Origin: Ditylenchus dipsaci
Lineage: Eukaryota; Nematoda; Chromadorea; Rhabditida; Anguinidae
Direction of reading: 5' to 3'
Length of the DNA stretch: 64,000 bases
Assembly: GCA_004194705.1 (NCBI GenBank)
Contig: SADC01000862.1
Span: 177,559 to 241,558 of the forward strand
Part shown: positions 34,905 to 45,850 of the stretch, piece after piece
How the letters are laid out: every line of letters begins with the position of its first letter
Position numbering within the stretch: the first letter of the stretch is position 1
Program-made: the position numbers and the translations under genes
The notes under the pieces: model-generated
Seen by the model: the letters and a program-made list of their open reading frames with translations, nothing else
Databases searched by the model: none
Told to the model about the DNA's origin: nothing

Positions 34905-35313
34905 TTTTGGGTTGGCCAGACTTGCGGACAACATTTTGCGGACGCAACGCTTGCGGACCAAATTTTGTGGACGCAACATTTACGGACGAACATTTGCGGA
35001 CCAACTTTTGCCGATAAACCGAAGTTTGGCAGAAAAGAGCAGAAAAAAGAAGCTATCTCAATTCGGAGTGAAGGATGACAGCATTGAAAACTAAGTTAGT
35101 CGAACCTGTGACTTAGGCAATGCTTATATGAAGTTTGCAAATTCTCGTCCGCAAATCTTTGTCCGCAAGTTCTCGTCCGCAAACGTTCGTCCGCAAATCT
35201 TGCGTACGCAAATTTGGTCCGCAAAAGTTTAGGCGCAAAACCTCATCCGCAAAGCTTTGTCCGCAATAACGTCACGCATCCGGAAAATATTGACCGCGAG
35301 TCTGGCCAACCCA
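34905..35313. mobile_element. Fold-back element built from TTTGCGGAC words
   Basis: Ends TGGGTTGGCCAGACTTGCGG and CCGCGAGTCTGGCCAACCCA are inverted. The left arm has about six copies of TTGCGGAC(C/G) and the right arm about eight of GTCCGCAAA, each separated by a few variable bases; the ~140-bp centre is not repetitive. Confidence 0.8.
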
Positions 35314-35745
35314 ATTTGTTACCTTCTAGCTCATTTTAGCCCACATAATCACAGTACACATCAAAAACAATTGGCACCATTGTGTCAGCATATAATTCTA
35401 AGTCAGGAATCTCAATTACGTCGCTTGGGAGCCGGAGTGTTAAAAATCAATGAGCACTTGATCAAATGGCATTTTTGACGAAAAATGACCAAATTGTACT
35501 ATTTTGTTCCAATGTATCTTTTTAAAAATTTCGAATTGTATACCCTGTTTTAAACATATAGCTTAGAATATAGTAACTTCAGTACAAATAAAAAAATTAT
35601 TGCAACTTTTATACACAAAATTTGTATATGAACATGTATTACAAGATAAAAGCACAGATTTCTTTATTTCAAGTGAGTCAGTCAGTTATTAACGAGTCAG
35701 TTCTTTATTCGTCAAAATAAATAACTTTCAATGTCGTCAACAATT

Positions 35746-36032
35746 TTAACCATAAAAAGTTCTTGTGTCACTGACAGTATCACTATAGCCTGGCCCCCAA
35801 ACAGTGTCACTGTTTTGGATAGTCTCACCCTGTCTGCCAAATCCACCAAACCCTTGGTTGCCGAATCCACCAAAGCCCTGGTTACCAAAGCTACCATAGC
35901 CATATCCTTGTCTTCTGGCACGAGACGCACTTAAACGTAGCGTTTGTTAATTTTTATCAGCATTTTGATAAATTACCTTGTTTGTAAGATAGCAATAATA
36001 AGCAATACAACTAAGAGATAAAATGATTTCAT
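35746..36032 (-). CDS. Glycine-rich secreted peptide precursor, 79 aa, two exons
   Basis: Exon 1 (36032-35977) encodes a signal peptide (MKSFYLLVVLLIIAILQT). A 47-bp intron (35976-35930, GTAATT...TTTAAG) follows, and exon 2 (35929-35746) ends at a stop, with an AATAAA about 35 bp later. Splicing restores one frame: after the leader comes SASRARR, a furin-like site, then QGYGYGSFGNQ and two exact copies of GFGGFGNQ/GFGGFGRQ, then a polar tail (GETIQNSDTVWGPGYSD). Cleavage after RARR would expose an N-terminal Gln able to form pyroglutamate. The composition resembles the Gly/Tyr-rich NLP/caenacin-type peptides of nematodes (antimicrobial or neuropeptide-like) or short cuticular peptides; which one cannot be told from sequence. 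The unspliced frame (35712-35930) is a shadow. Confidence 0.7.
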
Positions 36033-36465
36033 ACTGCTGCAGAAAAATTTACTAGACAATATTAAAACTAGTGCATTCACATGATATCACTTTTCTTTGA
36101 ACATTTGTTTAAATAGTCCGAGCACTAGAACTATTTGCTGAATAAGTAATAATAATACGCGAAAAGGTGGGCGGATATTTTTTTTTTGCTGAAAAGTGTG
36201 GCAGGTTCAAGTCTGCGTAATGAATTTGATTGCAGTTGACCATTCTTTGATCTCTATGACAAACCATCCTTTGTGACTACCATACACAAAGAGAGAAAAA
36301 AAGCAAAGAAATATTTTTTGTCAATTTATCTTCATAAGTAACCCATATTTTACAAGGCCAAATATGCTTATACTATACACCCTTTAACCATTATAAAATA
36401 TTTTAAATGGCAATTGGAAGGTCCCAGGAGAAGGACATCGATTGTTTACTTCTTCACGATCGCTT

Positions 36466-36862
36466 AATCGAAAAGGAGCGCATTTTTCGCTCATTTAGAA
36501 ATCATGATTAAATAACTTCTGAGTCATTTTTATATGCTTGAAACGATAAAAAAGTTATTTTCTGACATTTTTCCACACAAAAATGGATTTTTTAAATAAA
36601 ACTTGTTTGGCCATAATTCGACTTTTCGTACCTTTTCAGGTTAGATTGCTTTGGGGGACCAAGGTAAAAAGTCGAATTTCGGTCAAAATTTTTTTTTTTC
36701 AAAAAATCCATTTTTGTGTGGAAAAATGCCATAAAATAACTTTTTTTATCGTTTTAAGCATATAAGAATTACTTCGGAGTCATTTAAACATTATTTTACA
36801 AGTTAGTGAAAAATGCGCAACAAGCAGCCCCTCCCTCCACCCCTCGACTAAATAAGTGGTTC
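36466..36862. mobile_element. Fold-back element, second copy of the CTAAATAAG group
   Basis: Arms around TTATTTTCTGACATTTTTCC...CACACAAAAATGGATTTTTT and AAAAAATCCATTTTTGTGTG...GGAAAAATGCC are inverted over ~120 bp, with TTGGGGGACCAAGG near the centre. It ends CTCGACTAAATAAGT. Confidence 0.7.
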
Positions 36863-37884
36863 AAAAAATAAGTGATTCGAACATGGAAAACACAACTAAT
36901 ATTTAGAGACCTGCGACTAAAAAGAAAACTTCGAATACCAACCCTATCAAATAATTTAGACTGAATTTAGTTGTTCAAAGCGCGCTCATTCAAGCCATTA
37001 AAAGCTATTTTCAAAATCGGGTCGGCGTGGGGTTATAAAATATTGAGTTCGGAGCCCCAAAATTAAGCCGGTGCTCCGAAACAGGGCCCCACCTCCATCT
37101 CTAAAGTTCATGAGCATGTTTTTTTAAGTTGACCACTTATTTCGATAAGAATTTCAGCTACAAAATAGGTGTTCAACTTCAGAAAAAGTGTTTGTAAAAT
37201 TTATAGAAAAAAAACGATGTTACAAAATCAGAATAGAGTAGCAAATCTACTATTTCTCCAACTATCCTGAACTCTTCGTGATCCAGTTCATCTCATCAGA
37301 AACAGAGATTGAGAAGGTAAACCTTTTCTTTGGTCGTCTTGGTCCTCCTGAAGCGTTGGTCAGCAATGATTAGCTCGTTTCTCGCCTCCGCTTCAAAAGC
37401 AAACCTTCCTCTTGCTGTATCGTTTTCAGTCTGATTGAAAACATTTGTCAAGATGAAAGCTCTGTGGATACCTTCAAAAGAGTTCTCAAAAAAATTAAGA
37501 AGGAAGTGGAGTAGTACATGGGTCCATTTTGTAACGCCAAAGGATGCCGCCTTTTTGTCCCATACCTATTAGCCACTTCCAAATAGACGCCCCATACCTA
37601 TTGGAGACTTTTGATGGGGGGGGAGGGGTGGGCTTCATTCAGGAGCCGATCTCTCAATCCGTAGATGGAATTACCAAATTTGGCTAAGTGCGATTGTAGT
37701 CCGGATTCTGGGCTTTCCGATGGTGTATTTAGATCCTTAGTGAGTATGGGTTAATCACTGGTAAGAGTCGTTGGAAACCAAAATTGACCAATCTCGATCA
37801 CCCTCGTGTCTCAGTTATGCTTTATAAAGCATACTTTCCCACTGGATATTTCCCTGGCGCCAAATAAGGGCGGTTACTTTTCAG
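36863..37884. other. Intergenic; possible end of a degenerate retroelement frame
   Basis: At about 37432-37517 (plus) a frame ends ESSVDTFKRVLKKIKKEVE, which resembles the FKxxLKxx tail of reverse-transcriptase-type elements, but upstream sequence is full of stops. No polymerase motif was found, so the identity is weak. Confidence 0.25.
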
Positions 37885-38103
37885 TGTTACGTAACAAAAT
37901 GCGCTGGAATATTTACTCGTATTAAGTAAATATTTTATACTCTTCCTGGTTATATAAAAGAAGCAGGTGTTGTATTGTGGTATTTGCATCACTTATCGGC
38001 TTGAAGTGATCTGTTGTTTCTGTTAGTACATTAGGATAAAGCAAATAGCAAGTCGTGTGTCTCTCGCTCTCCGGCTACAAAACTGTAAAGACCGAAGTAG
38101 ACA
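37885..38103 (+). mobile_element. Possible solo LTR
   Basis: The segment starts TGTTACGTAACA and ends ...GTAGACA (TGT...ACA), has a TATA-like GGTTATATAAAAG about two thirds of the way from its start to its TATA-to-end region, and is followed at once by TGGCATGCGCAG, which could be a primer-binding site. No second LTR or polyprotein was seen, so this is tentative. Confidence 0.3.
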
Positions 38104-38303
38104 ATGGCATGCGCAGACAAACCATTGCTGGCTTTTCTTTATTTAGTAACAGCAGTACGGAGCAGTAAAAAGCAGTAAAAAACAGCAGTAAAAAGCAGAC
38201 TGTTTGAGGAAAAAAATCTCAGCTACCTATGCGACGTGTACACAGATCTTAAATCGACGTACACGTTGCATGTGAGCGTTTGCAGCTTGAAAAAATTACG
38301 ACG

Positions 38304-38489
38304 CTAGTATGATATAGGGCTCTTGGGCTCACAGGGCTCTTTTTTGCGTGTAAAAAAGGCTACAATATTAACTTTTTCAACTGCTGAAACTCCTGATTTG
38401 ATAGGCAACGGATAATCCCCTTTCCTTGTATTTGAGTCGTACTTTGAAATATCAGGTAGTTCAGAAAGTTTGTGAACGTCCTTGAACAC
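38304..38489 (-). CDS. Possible coding exon of unknown gene
   Basis: A minus-strand frame (FKDVHKLSELPDISKYDSN, then TRKGDYPLPIKSGVSAVEK) has balanced, non-repetitive composition. No start context, acceptor in the right phase or domain is evident, so it may be a relic or chance. Upstream (38160-38205) lies an AGCAGTAAAA micro-repeat. Confidence 0.25.
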   Translation of the reverse strand: MFKDVHKLSELPDISKYDSNTRKGDYPLPIKSGVSAVEKVNIVAFFTRKKEPCEPKSPISY

Positions 38490-38874
38490 ATTTGTTTTTG
38501 ATTTTTTCCAAGTTTTTCAACCTTTTTCCTTCTTAAAAAAATTATCATAAGGTAGATACTCCTTTTGCGTTTCAAAACTGCTACATCGACAAATAAATCC
38601 GTTAAGCAGAAAACGAAAAAAGCAGAAGATGCCTTTTAGTTGAGAAATACTCAGCAATTAACCGAATTTTCCTGCCTGCAAAATTATTTCCCCATTGCAT
38701 GCTGCTGTGAATCAAATCAAAGAATTTCTCACCCAATTACTGGTGTTGGAAAAGTTCGGAACGGACTTTTGGGCTCATTCTTTTAAATAAAAATTTTCTA
38801 TAATGAAAATTCTAACAGAAAGCTTTTGTATCATATGATGGATCTGTAGCCTGTAAATTTTTACATCCTATGCC

Positions 38875-39507
38875 GTGAAAGTTGCAATAGGCTACAGAGA
38901 TGAGTTCTACAACATAGAGGGAATTCGCGAGACTGTTAAAATAAAAACACTAAAAGAAAGAATAGCTAAATTAAGTGACTTACAAAACTTAGTCGCACAG
39001 ATTTATTCTGTGACTGCAGAGAAGCTAGATTGGCACGATATAGATTTGGAATTAGGAGGTAAATCAATTAATATTTTTTATTGATCTCAAGTTGCAAATT
39101 TAGACCGAATTTTGACTGATGTACAAAAACTCGGAGATTTAGATATACAGAACAATGAACTAAATATGATGGCTACTATTAAGCACCAATATTAGACGTA
39201 AACCTGTTAGACACAGGAAATACACTACAAGTCGAGCATCTTCATAACACTACCGTTAGACAAATTAGAGAAAGAATACCTGTGGACGCTCATCGCTACA
39301 AATTGACAACTTATTCGAGACATTTAGATGAAAGCAAATTAGTGTGACAATGTCGCATTCAAGACAATTCAATCCTTGCAGAAAAAAGTATTTTGTATGG
39401 AGATTGATCACCTAATTCCTCTAAATGATAAATTAAAAAGTGTTTATGATTTTTTTTAAACAATTACATGATTTGTCCAATCAGTCCAATCTGTTAAAAA
39501 AGTATGA
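38875..39507 (+). pseudogene. Relic of a protein with two ubiquitin-like domains
   Basis: Three plus-strand frames in order give a coherent protein. First comes IKTLKERIAKLSDLQNLVAQ...DIDLELGG, continuing (through a 33-bp putative intron or direct) as LDRILTDVQKLGDLDIQNN, which has the TLxDxxIQ signature of ubiquitin folds. Second is LDVNLLDTGNTLQVEHLHNT...VRQIRERI...IQDNSIL, another ubiquitin-like unit. Last is IDHLIPLNDKLKSVYDFF and KQLHDLSNQSNLLKKYE, a helical tail. There are at least two frame changes (near 39186 and 39457, the latter in a T run) and an in-frame TGA where Trp would fit (near 39348). Some breaks may be homopolymer artefacts, but the TGA is a substitution, so I lean to pseudogene. 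Confidence 0.4.
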
Positions 39508-39567
39508 ATAACAGGGAAGAGGCAACTTCTGAGACTAGAAACTTCTTAGAGGCACAGTGAATAATTG

Positions 39568-39940
39568 CTAGTGTGTTTTGGCACAAAATAATTTGCAGGT
39601 TTGACCCCGCCTGGAGATATTCTGGTTATTTTAGCTTGTTTGACTGATTCTTAAAAGTAATTCCACTTGATAGCAAATAAGCAACCATAAGCAACGAGAA
39701 GACGTTTCTAAGCTAGGAAAAACCAGATTCTGACACCAGATTCGTGTTCAGCATAGTCGATTGCGTGCCGAAGCGTTATAAAATCCTATACTCATGATCA
39801 AATTTTAAATATTGAATTTTTTTTCAAATATTTTTTTTTGTCTCGAGAAGAATTTGAGAATTGAACTTAAGCTCAAATTTGAAAATGGATAATCTGTAAT
39901 CGACAATGCTGAACACGAATCCGGTGTCAGAATTAGGTTT
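39568..39940. repeat. tRNA-like head plus CACCGGATTCG fold-back
   Basis: GGCACAGTGAATAATTGCTAG with GCAGGTTTGACCCCG at 39568-39615 matches the tRNA-like heads at 1158 and 51540. It is followed at 39728-39935 by the inverted pair GACACCAGATTCGTGTTCAG / CTGAACACGAATCCGGTGTC. Together they suggest one composite element. Confidence 0.5.
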
Positions 39941-40419
39941 GCTCAAAAGGAACGTCTAAAAAAATCCGCGGAATTCTCTACCGCAGAATCTTCTTCCGCG
40001 GAATTTCTAACGTGGTTTATCTCCCTTGGTTCCTCTTGGTTCCCCTAGTCCCTCTGGTTACCCTTTCTCTCTTGGTTCCCCCAAATCTGTGACATTTGAA
40101 ATCTGTGACAGAAAAAAATGAATTGTGGCAGAAATAAGTGAATCTGTGACTGAAAAAAGTTTTGACTTTTTTGCATCACATATGCATTTTTCACATCAAA
40201 TCACCCTAAAGGACCATGAATACTTTGAAGCACTCTTATTAAGCTTTAAAACCGCCTTTAACCATTCCAAACCTAAAAAAATATTTTCAAACCAGACCAA
40301 GGATAAAAAATAAAAGAGAGAAGATACCTAAGGCCAAAGCAAAGGATGACAACATCAACAATGAAAAAAGCCAGAAATGTTCAAACGGAGGCTAAAAAAA
40401 GAAAAGAGAAAAAGGAACT

Positions 40420-41112
40420 CATTTACTTGGGGAGGGGGAGGGGGATGCATTTTTTCACTAATTTGTAAATCATGTTTAAACGACTCTTAAATAATTTTTA
40501 TATGCTTAAAACGATATAAAACTTATTTACTGACATTTTTCCACACAAAAAAATAAATTTTTTGAAAAAAATTTTTTGATCAAAATTTGACTTTTTGCCT
40601 TGGGACCAAGGCAATCTAACCTGAAAGGGTACCTGGATACTTCAAAACATGGAATTTGAACATGGTTTTGTTGACTGGGGCCTGCCGCATAAAGAAACTT
40701 TGGTATGCATACATTATTCATGATTTGCGTCTAAGGTATGTGCGTGTGCGCATCTCAACTCCAAGCCCCTTCGGGGGCGTAGGGGCTTGGTAGGTTAGAG
40801 ATGCGCGCACTTACTTACCTTAGACATAATTCCGAGCAAAGATTCTTGATAATACGTGCATTAGAGACTCTTTTTGCCCAGCTTCAGTGACCAAAACAAA
40901 GTAGAATACCTTAATACCTTAATAATTTAGAATACCTTAATAATTTACCTTGGTTCCCAAGGAAAAAAGTCGAATTTTGGTCGAATTTTTTTTTTCAAAA
41001 AATTACAGAAAATAACTTTTTTTTATCGTTTTTATGCATATAAAAATTACTTAGGAGTCGTTTAAACATGATTTACAAATAAGTGAAAAATTACAACCCT
41101 CCTCCAAGTAAA
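40420..41112. mobile_element. Fold-back element of the CTAAATAAG group, interrupted
   Basis: Left arm (CACTAATTTGTAAATCATGT, GACATTTTTCCACAC) and right arm (AACATGATTTACAAATAAGTG) are inverted. Between about 40640 and 40870 lies a copy of a dispersed repeat (TTGTTGACTGGGGCCTGCCG...TGCGTCTAAGGTATGTGCG) with a GC-rich hairpin, also found at 21580 and 48620. The 40125-40313 open frame upstream is not supported. Confidence 0.6.
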
Positions 41113-41339
41113 TAAGTGCGAGAAAAATCTGTAAGTCCAAAGCGAAAAAAAAAGAATTTCAAAAAATAATTTTGAAACCATCCTAAACCGAGCCTATAAT
41201 TAGTGCTCTTATAGTTTGTTTTGTTAAGCAAGCCACCTGAGTGGACGCAAGTAGTAGTGAGGTCAGTGTTTTGATGCACTTTATTGATTTTCTTTTCCCT
41301 TGTGGTGCCAGAGAAGCATACACTGGTCAATAGCGCACC

Positions 41340-41450
41340 CGATTTACTCTCTTAATTCTAATAATAACCACCAGTGCGATAACCACCAGTTAACCACCGG
41401 TTCGCATAACCACCAGTTCGCACCAGTGCGAACTGTCCTTTTACCGAATG
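41340..41450. repeat. Short AACCACCAG tandem/inverted repeat
   Basis: AACCACCAG(T) occurs at least four times with GCGA(T/A) spacers and ends in CAGTTCGCACCAGTGCGAACTG, a perfect small hairpin. Function unknown. Confidence 0.55.
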
Positions 41451-41997
41451 AGAGGAATCAGTACCGGTCTCACAACTTTTTTTTTCGTCCTTGATCACAC
41501 CAAGAAATTCTTCATTTCAAATGGCGCCGCAGCCCTTGAAAAAATTTTAGCCCACCCTGAATGTATGATATCATTAGAGCTGATCGTAAAGTTGTAGGTG
41601 AAAAGTTTTTTAGACACTTGTTAGCTGAAGAAACTAAAGCAAAAAAATTCAGATAAAACTAATTGAAAAAGTTTGAACGACCACTGAATTTGTGATGTTT
41701 GATAATATTTAGTTAAAGCTGTTCACATTAACAAGGCTGCTTACTAAAAAACAATAAGATCAGTGCGAATAAAAAATAATTAAATTAATTTTTTTGCTTG
41801 TTCAGATGGTCCTTATATTTTCAAATTTTTCATTATTTTTGTTAAGAGTTCATGATTCATGCAATGATCAACGCAACTGCAAAACTTTTAGTCTGCAGCT
41901 GCTTAAACTTAAAAAAGTCAAAGTGTGTTTTTCTTCTTGGCCAACTTATAACAATAAAAGACCTGTAAATATTAGAGTAAATCATTAATTCAAAAGC
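41451..41997. other. 5' flank of the pectate lyase gene
   Basis: AT-rich. The frame at 41794-41988 contains SSWPTYNNKRP, which faintly recalls the start of the mature lyase ([11 protein letters not shown]), but the DNA match is weak. No promoter motif assigned. Confidence 0.3.
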
Positions 41998-42739
41998 ATG
42001 CCTTGTCTAGTGCAGTTAGTAGTATTAGTAGTGTGCATTAATGGCATTGCAGGTCAATTCCCCAGTTGGCCTACAGCAACAGGAACTAAGAAGGCAGACA
42101 CCACAATCTCTGTCGCCAGCTATTTAGATGGTGGTTTTGTACGATACACTGCTGGATCTGCTTTAGGAGATGGAGGTGTGGCAGAAGGACAACTTCCTAT
42201 TTTTGAATTGAAAGCTGGGCAAGTCTCAAGAATGTGATCATTGGAGCGCCTGCAGCTGACGGAATTCACTGTCTTGGCTCATGCTACTTGGAGAATGTGT
42301 GGTGGGAGGATGTGGACGAGGATGCAGCCACCTTCCTTGGTTCAGGCACTTCCAACAACTACACTATCAACACGGAGGAGCCAAGAAAGCTCATGACAAA
42401 GTGTTCCAACACAATGGAGGGGCACTGTCTACATCAAAAACTTCCAAGTGGAGGACTTTAGCAAGCTTTACCAAGCTTGTGGAACCTGTCCAGCCAGGAC
42501 CCGAAAAGTTGTTCAAGATGCTATTAGGGCACAAGGGCCAGGTCTAGCTTTAGCTGGCCTGATGACTACAATGGAGACACAGCTACTTTTACCAACATTC
42601 AAGTAGACTCTAATGTTAGCTACATATGCCAGCGATACAAGGATGCAGCAGGCACCAGCAAAGCTGGACAATACACTCCCAAACAAATGGAGATGGCACT
42701 CAGTGCAAGTACACCACAACCAACATTAAATTGATTTAA
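41998..42739 (+). CDS. Pectate lyase, polysaccharide lyase family 3, with several frame breaks
   Basis: The gene has no visible intron. It starts with a signal peptide ([19 protein letters not shown]) and [13 protein letters not shown], then [108 protein letters not shown] and a final [16 protein letters not shown]. These are the ordered signature blocks of PL3, including the acidic EDVxEDAA calcium cluster and the DKVFQHN lysine region. PL3 enzymes cleave de-esterified pectin by beta-elimination outside the cell. In animals they are known mainly from plant-associated nematodes and are attributed to horizontal transfer. The frame breaks about five times (near 42221, 42372, 42420, 42559, 42686). 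Each needs one extra base, and at least three fall in homopolymers; no substitution-type stop was seen. It is either an intact gene with consensus errors or a young pseudogene. Confidence 0.85.
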
Positions 42740-43115
42740 AGTGCATTCGATTTTCTTTTGCTAAACACAGAACCCAGACTGCTCAATTGAATTTCAAAAA
42801 GTAGCTTTAGAATAGAAACGAATTTACGTCAAATAAAAATTGCAGTCACTTTTTTAGTCACACAAGATTAAAGGAAGACAAATTTTAGGGGGCGGGGATT
42901 ATTTTGAAGAGAAAATTGAATTTTTCGATGCTCGGTTAATTCAATTTTTTTAACATCTTAATTTTTCTGCTCCAAACGAAATTATCGCAAATCTAGCCGA
43001 CAAAAAACACATAACATCAAAATTTCTAAATATTTTTTTCGTAAAAATTTGCCTTGATCCTAACCTTGATCCAACCAGGGCATTCTGGCTATATTTTTTT
43101 AACGGTTTTAGAACT
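42740..43115. other. 3' flank of the pectate lyase; half of a fold-back repeat
   Basis: CAAACGAAATTATCGCAAATCTAGCC...AAATTTGCCTTGATCC here is inverted relative to 43665-43760 (AAATTTTTACGAAAAAAATA...GGATTTGCGATAATTTCGTT), so 42955-43760 is a larger fold-back unit interrupted by the 43116-43350 MITE. Confidence 0.5.
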
Positions 43116-43350
43116 TACCGTATTTCCTCTAATAAGCGCCCCCCCCTCGACTTGGAGGGTCTGGATCTCAGTGTAGAAGCAATATTTTACAAAGCTGTTT
43201 GATACGTTTTCTTAACTCCACGAGCACTACCGATTCCACTTTTCAGATTTTGGTTGAGCACCGAAAATCTCGAAATCGAATTCCAAATTTTCCGACTTTT
43301 GAGGGTTTGAAAAATAAGTGCCCCGGGCGCTTATTAGAGGAAATACGGTA
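43116..43350. mobile_element. CCGTATTTCC MITE with GCGCCCC sub-termini
   Basis: Ends TACCGTATTTCCTCTAATAA and TTATTAGAGGAAATACGGTA, sub-terminal AAGCGCCCCC / GGGCGC, interior GATTTTGGTTGAGCACC shared with other members. TA flanks. Confidence 0.85.
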
Positions 43351-45850
43351 CGTTTTTATCGGCACTCTAGTTCACATGATATCATACAACTTTATACTTG
43401 AAATGACGCCAGAGAGCATGGCCACACTTTGAACATGCCTGCAAATTTTTCGAAAAAAACATAAGTTTCCAAAACTGCGACTATTTTTTGCATAAATTAT
43501 GTTTTTTTCCGAAAATTTGCAGGCATAATCATATAAAACTTTTTCTGGCGTCATTTCAAGTATAAACTTGTATAATATCATGTCGACTAGAGCACCGACA
43601 AAATGTAATTTCTAAAGCAGTTACAAAACTGCCAGAATGCCCCTTGTTTGGACCAAGATTGAGATCAAGGCAAATTTTTACGAAAAAAATATTTCGAAAT
43701 TTCGATCTGATGTGTTTTTTGGCAGGTGGATTTGCGATAATTTCGTTTGGCGTAAAAAAAGAAAAAAAAGGAAAAATTAAATTAACTGAGGATCGAAAAT
43801 TTCATGTTTTAGTCAAAATTAGAGTAAATATGGTAAGTATAATATTTGCAGTATCTTTCAAGGATTTAGCAGAAAAGGTTAAAGTATGAAGCATGTCAGA
43901 AAAAACTTTTTTTTGTTACATTTGTAAAGCCACTAAATTCATAATGTACGGTATGAAAGTGTTTTAAATAAATGGCCGTTATCCCCCAATCTGATTTTGA
44001 ATTATAAGTTATTTGAAATTATAGCTGATTATCTTAGCCAGTGATTGGCTATTCAGTGGAGTTGAATATTGTTTTTGTAAACCTGAGATCCAGAGTTCAT
44101 TGATGGTAAGAAATTAGCAGAAAAACTCAAGCTGGTGAAGTAAATCACATAAATACCTAAAAATTACTCTCAATTGGTAATTCGAATATTTATTGTCCTG
44201 ACAAGAATTGGAATTATAGCAGTCAAATTTTAATTTTCATAGTAGTTTCACAAGTAAATCATGTACGCTGCTCACAAATCCGGTGTTAGCATTTCAAGTT
44301 TGTTTTGTGAAAACAAAAATTGAAAAGACTTAGTACGGCTAGAAAACTTCAAACGGCCTTTTTGGTTTCACATACCTCCCCTTATATACAGAAATTTTTA
44401 TCTTGAAGGACCATAGCCGTTTCCGACAACGAAAATTTCACACGCTTAAATGAGCGCGGGACGCCACTTTTATTGCAAAAATATTCAAGAATTTTTTCAA
44501 GTAAACTAATAGTGCTGGCATTGAGATTTGAACTGTTGTGTCTGCACGCTATTTTGGTCTCTTTTAGTCCATGGACGGATGTGGTGAGGGCAGAAACTGA
44601 ATACTTGCGTTAAAATGTAAAGAAAATATTAAGTCTGGGCTCTTAATGATTTTACAATCACGTCCTTCCAGTATCCATCCACCATTGCAAGACGACCTTA
44701 GATGCTGGCGCTTTTGAGTTGCCGTGATCTGCAGCCGTCGATTCGACTACGGAAATGACCAAAATAGTACAAGAAAAACGAACCACTTAATGTTTTGAGT
44801 TCTTGGCATTTGCACCACTGGATTCAAAGCAAACGTCTAGTATACGCAAGACAAAATAAAGGCGGAATTTTAGATCCCATAAGTAAGAATTATAGCCTTT
44901 TGAATAAAGCTGTATACGAGTCACGAGGCATGCCCATTCACCAGCAAATTATTTTTCATCTGCAGTATTTCTCTAATAGCTCACCCAGATGAGTTATTTT
45001 TCAACCTCCTCTAGGGGCTGAGTTATTAGAAAGGGGCGAGTTCTTTTTCAATGGTTTGGCTTCAAGGGCGCCGGATGTTTCTTGATTTTCCCTGTAACGA
45101 GATGGTATGCCCTTTAAAGCAATAAAAAAGCCGAGCTTCGCATAATAATTCGTAATAAAACACATGACCTCAGGGATAGCTCTCATTCAAATTCCCGCTA
45201 ACATTTTGGCCAGTAAGGTGAGTTACAAAACAAGTGGCAACTTGGTTGACAGCGATCTTCTAAAAAATCGGTCAAAACACTATGCGAAAAAAACGCGATT
45301 TTGAATCAGACATGGGTGCAGTAGTTAGAAAGCTTTGTGTTGATTCAGTCACTTTTGTACCTACAAGGTGGTTTAAGAACATCTTTTCGATTTAAAGCAG
45401 CCATAACTTTTTGTTTTGATACTTTTTCAACTTTGTTTTCGCCAATTGTCTTAAAATTGCGGGCATCTCGTTTAATGCAGTTTTTTGTGATTTTTTAAAC
45501 TTGTCGCCTTGGTCCCCCTGTGTCCAACTAAAATTTAGCAATTGAAATTTTTCAACAACGCCCCCTGACTATTGCAAAAAAGTGGAAAAATCGCAAAAAA
45601 TTGTGCATCAAACGAAATCGCCTGCAACTAAAAGTTGCGACAAAAAGGTACGACAATTCAAAATCGTCAAAATTTCAGGCCACCCTGTACTTTGACGAAG
45701 GAGAAAAGACTCCTGAAATTTTATTGCCGGATTATGTTTTAAATATGCAAATGCACTCAGTACGAGGTTTATAACACACAAAAATGATTAATTGTATATT
45801 ATTTTAGCATTCAGATTGATCAAAAATTGTAAGAACTCCATTGCTAGTAA
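43351..45850. other. Intergenic repeats, no gene assigned
   Basis: At 43370-43585 CATGATATCATACAACTTTA...TTGAAATGACGCCAG is inverted as CTGGCGTCATTTCAAGTATA, a ~210-bp palindrome. At 44265-44300 lies a half copy of the CACCGGATTCG motif. At 44962-45060 CTCTAATAGCTCACCCAGAT / GCTGAGTTATTAG resembles one end of the CCGTATTT family. GCCTTGGTCCCCCTGT occurs near 45508. Frames at 44795-44992 and 45001-45186 are partly repeat-derived. Confidence 0.45.

Noticed and set aside
40125..40313. 62-aa plus-strand frame
   Set aside because: Starts at a non-ATG codon, Lys-rich, with no neighbours or splice sites to support it.
42234..42547. Two separate small genes in the pectate lyase interval
   Set aside because: They are successive frames of one PL3 protein, as the ordered family blocks show.
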